Positions 6,198 through 7,577 of a DNA stretch of 7,577 bases are shown piece by piece. This DNA comes from Pseudomonadota bacterium (GTDB lineage Bacteria > Desulfobacterota > BSN033 > WVXP01 > G020346125). Made by a program: the position numbers and the translations under genes. Position 1 is the stretch's first letter; each line of letters begins with the position of its first letter. The notes below the pieces were generated by a model. That model made no database searches. It was not told where the DNA came from and worked only from the letters and a program-made list of their open reading frames with translations. The stretch is from the NCBI GenBank assembly GCA_030672465.1, contig DAOVGJ010000128.1, positions 1 through 7,577 on the forward strand, written 5' to 3'.

Positions 6198-6240
6198 CCT
6201 CGGGAGGAACGGGTCCGGTTCACTCCCGGGGGTAACCGGA
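6198..6240 (+). promoter_or_regulatory. Structured leader (competing hairpins or pseudoknot) before the 31-aa ribosomal-type gene
   Basis: CCTCGGGAG at 6198-6206 can pair with CTCCCGGGG at 6223-6231 (nine pairs, one G-T). TCCGGTT at 6214-6220 pairs perfectly with AACCGGA at 6234-6240. The two stems interleave, so they are either alternatives or, with the first stem shortened to six pairs, an H-type pseudoknot. The structure ends 12 bases before the AAGGA ribosome binding site (6255-6259). I do not recognise a known riboswitch class. There is no T-run, so a simple terminator is unlikely. Confidence 0.5.
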
Positions 6241-6265
6241 TAAATATGTTTGGGAAGGATTGCAC

Positions 6266-6361
6266 ATGGGGAGCGTCGTTAAAAAGAGAAGGAAGAAGAT
6301 TCGAAAGCATAAACACAAAAAACTGCTGGATAAGACCCGATACAAGAGAAAGAGGAAATGA
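6266..6361 (+). CDS. bS22-like / AURKAIP1-COX24 domain mini-protein, 31 aa
   Basis: A 31-residue protein, MGSVVKKRRKK at its N-terminus and with 17 Lys/Arg residues. The pattern MGSV-x-KKRRK-x-x-x-KHKHKKLL-x-x-TR matches the tiny COX24/AURKAIP1-domain proteins, which include mycobacterial ribosomal protein bS22, a small-subunit component that sits among 16S rRNA helices. GGGAAGGAT at 6252-6260 provides a ribosome binding site six bases upstream. The gene is far below usual length cut-offs and lies in a different frame from a longer spurious frame at 6168-6368. Family recognition is strong, but a ribosomal role in this organism is inferred from the family. It ends 9 bases before the protease ATG, so the two are probably co-translated. 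Confidence 0.9.
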   Translation: MGSVVKKRRKKIRKHKHKKLLDKTRYKRKRK

Positions 6362-6370
6362 GGGGTGAAG

Positions 6371-7198
6371 ATGAGGGGAAAGTGGTTGAACATCCTACTC
6401 TTCGCCCTGGCGGTCTGTTCGACTTATCTAATCGGGGGTTTTTGGTATTCCCTGTCGTTGATCTCCATTCTCCTCGCCCATGAGATGGGGCACTTCGTCA
6501 TGAGCAGGAGGCATGGGGTGCCGGCGAGTCTACCCTACTTCTTGCCCGTTCCCATTCCTCCCTTCGGCACCTTCGGGGCTATCATCAAGATGAAGGGGAG
6601 GATGAGTTCCCGAAAGGCCTTATTCGATATCGGGGTAGCGGGACCCCTGGTGGGGTTGCTCGTCACCCTTCCCGCCATCATCATTGGACTGCTCCTCTCC
6701 AAGACGGTTCCCCTGGCCCAGACTCAGGATCATTTCATCCACCTCGGGGATTCACTGCTGTTCGCCCTCGTCGAGAAGGCCGTCCTTGGGGATTTGCCGG
6801 AGGGGTATGATTTGTTGCTTCATCCAGTTGCCTACGCCGGCTGGGTGGGGTTATTCGTCACCGCATTAAACTTACTCCCAGTAGGTCAATTGGACGGTGG
6901 GCATATTGCCTACGCCCTGTTCGGCAGGAAAAGCAAAATCATATTCGGTTTGACCATAATGCTCTGGATGGGAATCAGCTTCTTCTTTTACGTAGGGTGG
7001 ACTCTGATGATCGTTTTGGTGCTCCTATTTGGCTTTCGCCATCCGCCCCCCTTGGATGACGTTACCCCGCTGGATTTGAAGAGAAAGATTCTGGGGGGTG
7101 TTGTTTTTTCCCTCTTCATTCTCTCCTTCACCCCGGTTCCCTTCATCCAAGCCCCCGGGGGGCTAAAGGATATCCTTCAATTGGCTTTGCCGCGTTAG
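6371..7198 (+). CDS. Site-2-protease-like membrane zinc metalloprotease (peptidase M50)
   Basis: A polytopic intramembrane protease of about 275 aa. Numbering from the ATG at 6371: the zinc-binding HEMGH is at 37-41 within a membrane segment, and NLLPVGQLDGGH gives the third ligand Asp175 in the NxxPxxxLDG motif. FGTFGAIIKMKGRMSSRKALFDIGVAGP-like sequence between them and the RHPPPLDD segment near 224-230 resemble the EGY/cyanobacterial-type S2P branch. Hydrophobic stretches at about 6-38, 87-110, 155-170, 190-220 and 240-258 suggest five to six membrane passes. There is no PDZ domain, unlike RseP. GTG at 6365 is an alternative start; ATG 6371 is favoured by AGGGG at 6361-6365. The substrate is unknown; S2P enzymes usually cut membrane-bound regulators, but none is encoded nearby. 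It follows the 31-aa gene by 9 bases. Confidence 0.94.
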   Translation: MRGKWLNILLFALAVCSTYLIGGFWYSLSLISILLAHEMGHFVMSRRHGVPASLPYFLPVPIPPFGTFGAIIKMKGRMSSRKALFDIGVAGPLVGLLVTLPAIIIGLLLSKTVPLAQTQDHFIHLGDSLLFALVEKAVLGDLPEGYDLLLHPVAYAGWVGLFVTALNLLPVGQLDGGHIAYALFGRKSKIIFGLTIMLWMGISFFFYVGWTLMIVLVLLFGFRHPPPLDDVTPLDLKRKILGGVVFSLFILSFTPVPFIQAPGGLKDILQLALPR

Positions 7199-7434
7199 TT
7201 ATTTGTAGCGTCTTAAATAGTCGTGCATAATTCAGACAGGGATTAAATCCTAAAGTCGCTTTGCTCCAAATCCTAAATACGAATATCTAAATACTAAACG
7301 TTTTGGTCATTTGATCATTAGTGCTTTGAATTTGTTTAGGGTTTAGAAATTGGTATTTAGAATTTGCCTGTATGCTTTCCTATCCGCAAATATTTATGTC
7401 GTCACATATAGCAGTTCTCTGGATAGGGATGTAT
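7199..7434. other. AT-rich gap between convergent genes
   Basis: No gene is seen. Base composition drops sharply to AT-rich compared with the flanking coding DNA. A perfect 11-base palindrome, GGATTAAATCC, lies at 7240-7250. Its ATCCTAAA half recurs at the left arm of the long inverted repeat at 7268-7365. The region could supply termination for both the protease gene and the opposing PolX gene. Confidence 0.6.
7268..7365. repeat. Long imperfect inverted repeat, 32-base arms
   Basis: The left arm at 7268-7299 and right arm at 7334-7365 are complementary over 32 positions with about seven mismatches. Both are built on CTAAA/TTTAG units, with motifs CTAAATAC and CTAAAC. The 34-base spacer contains a small TTTGATCA-type core. 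I recall similar AT-rich CTAAA-type inverted repeats in intergenic DNA of several uncultured bacterial lineages, but cannot verify that here. It lies between converging genes and could fold as a bidirectional terminator. Confidence 0.7.
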
Positions 7435-7577
7435 TCAGGTACTCCGGCACCACTGGATGAGCCGATGGGCTGGAAGGCAATTGAGGACATCATCCTTTTC
7501 CAGCCACCCCCTCCGGGCAACGGCGACCCCGAGGCTCATCATCCACATCTGCTCGGGTTGGTGGGCATCGGTACCGA
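7435..7577 (-). CDS. polX: C-terminus of PolX-type DNA polymerase / PHP-domain protein, 5' end outside window
   Basis: Read on the - strand, 46 codons run from the window edge to a TGA at 7437-7435. The sequence GTDAHQPEQM carries the metal-binding Asp-x-His of the last PHP motif. GVAVARRGWLEKDDVLNCLP is the closing segment typical of bacterial family X DNA polymerases with a C-terminal PHP phosphoesterase domain (a repair polymerase with 3'-5' exonuclease activity). Frame and motif order are clear although only about 8% of a usual ~570-aa PolX is present. A stand-alone PHP phosphatase with the same ending is possible, but the ARRGWLEK-DVLN signature favours PolX. It converges on the protease gene. 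Confidence 0.85.
   Translation of the reverse strand, partial: GTDAHQPEQMWMMSLGVAVARRGWLEKDDVLNCLPAHRLIQWCRST

Noticed and set aside
6161..6250. tRNA gene or known riboswitch in the GC-rich leader
   Set aside because: A T-arm-like CCGG-TTCACTC-CCGG is present but lacks the conserved A in the T-loop, and no acceptor or anticodon arm fits. It does not match c-di-GMP, preQ1, fluoride or ZTP riboswitch patterns that I know.
6168..6368. 66-codon frame over the leader and the 31-aa gene
   Set aside because: Runs out of frame over the well-supported bS22-like gene and through the structured leader; no ribosome binding site of note.
1..7577. CRISPR array, insertion sequence, rRNA or defence island
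   Set aside because: No regularly spaced repeats, transposase motifs, rRNA sequence or recognisable defence proteins.

Overview
The window reads as a chromosomal segment of an anaerobic or facultatively anaerobic bacterium. Evidence is an oxygen-sensitive class III ribonucleotide reductase system, bacterial GGDEF and Nudix proteins, a bS22/COX24-type mini-protein, strong GGAGG-type ribosome binding sites, and a stand-alone Lrp/AsnC ligand-binding protein of a kind I associate with Desulfobacterota, Nitrospirota and Methylomirabilota-like lineages. The phylum is an inference from gene style and is not secure. All genes but the last run on the + strand.

Region 1 (2-4437) is a likely operon. 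It holds a class III RNR catalytic subunit (nrdD, 5' end outside the window), a 328-base gap with palindromic GGCCGAA/TTCGGCC repeats, a small CPKC glutaredoxin/NrdH-like redoxin, the radical-SAM activase (nrdG), a 50-aa DUF3096-like membrane protein, a soluble coiled-coil diguanylate cyclase with GGEEF and an RxxD inhibitory site, and a MutT-like Nudix hydrolase whose start overlaps the cyclase stop. The redoxin between nrdD and nrdG suggests a reductase fed by a dithiol protein rather than by formate. The Nudix enzyme also fits nucleotide-pool care.

Region 2 (4438-4839) is a non-coding gap of about 400 bases with degenerate GTTGCAGTT repeats. It ends in a good promoter with an extended -10.

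Region 3 (4840-7198) starts with an unrecognised basic 260-aa protein. It is followed by a 69-aa two-helix membrane protein, a 77-aa stand-alone Lrp/AsnC ligand-binding domain, a 31-aa very basic ribosomal-type protein (bS22/AURKAIP1-COX24 family), and a site-2-protease-like M50 membrane metalloprotease. The leader in front of the 31-aa gene can form two competing hairpins or a pseudoknot.

Region 4 (7199-7577) is an AT-rich gap with a long imperfect inverted repeat. On the - strand it then holds the C-terminus of a PolX-type DNA polymerase/PHP phosphoesterase, convergent with the protease gene. The least explained items are the 260-aa protein, the 6198-6240 RNA structure and the palindromic repeats inside the nrd operon. 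I do not see a clearly new defence or mobile system.
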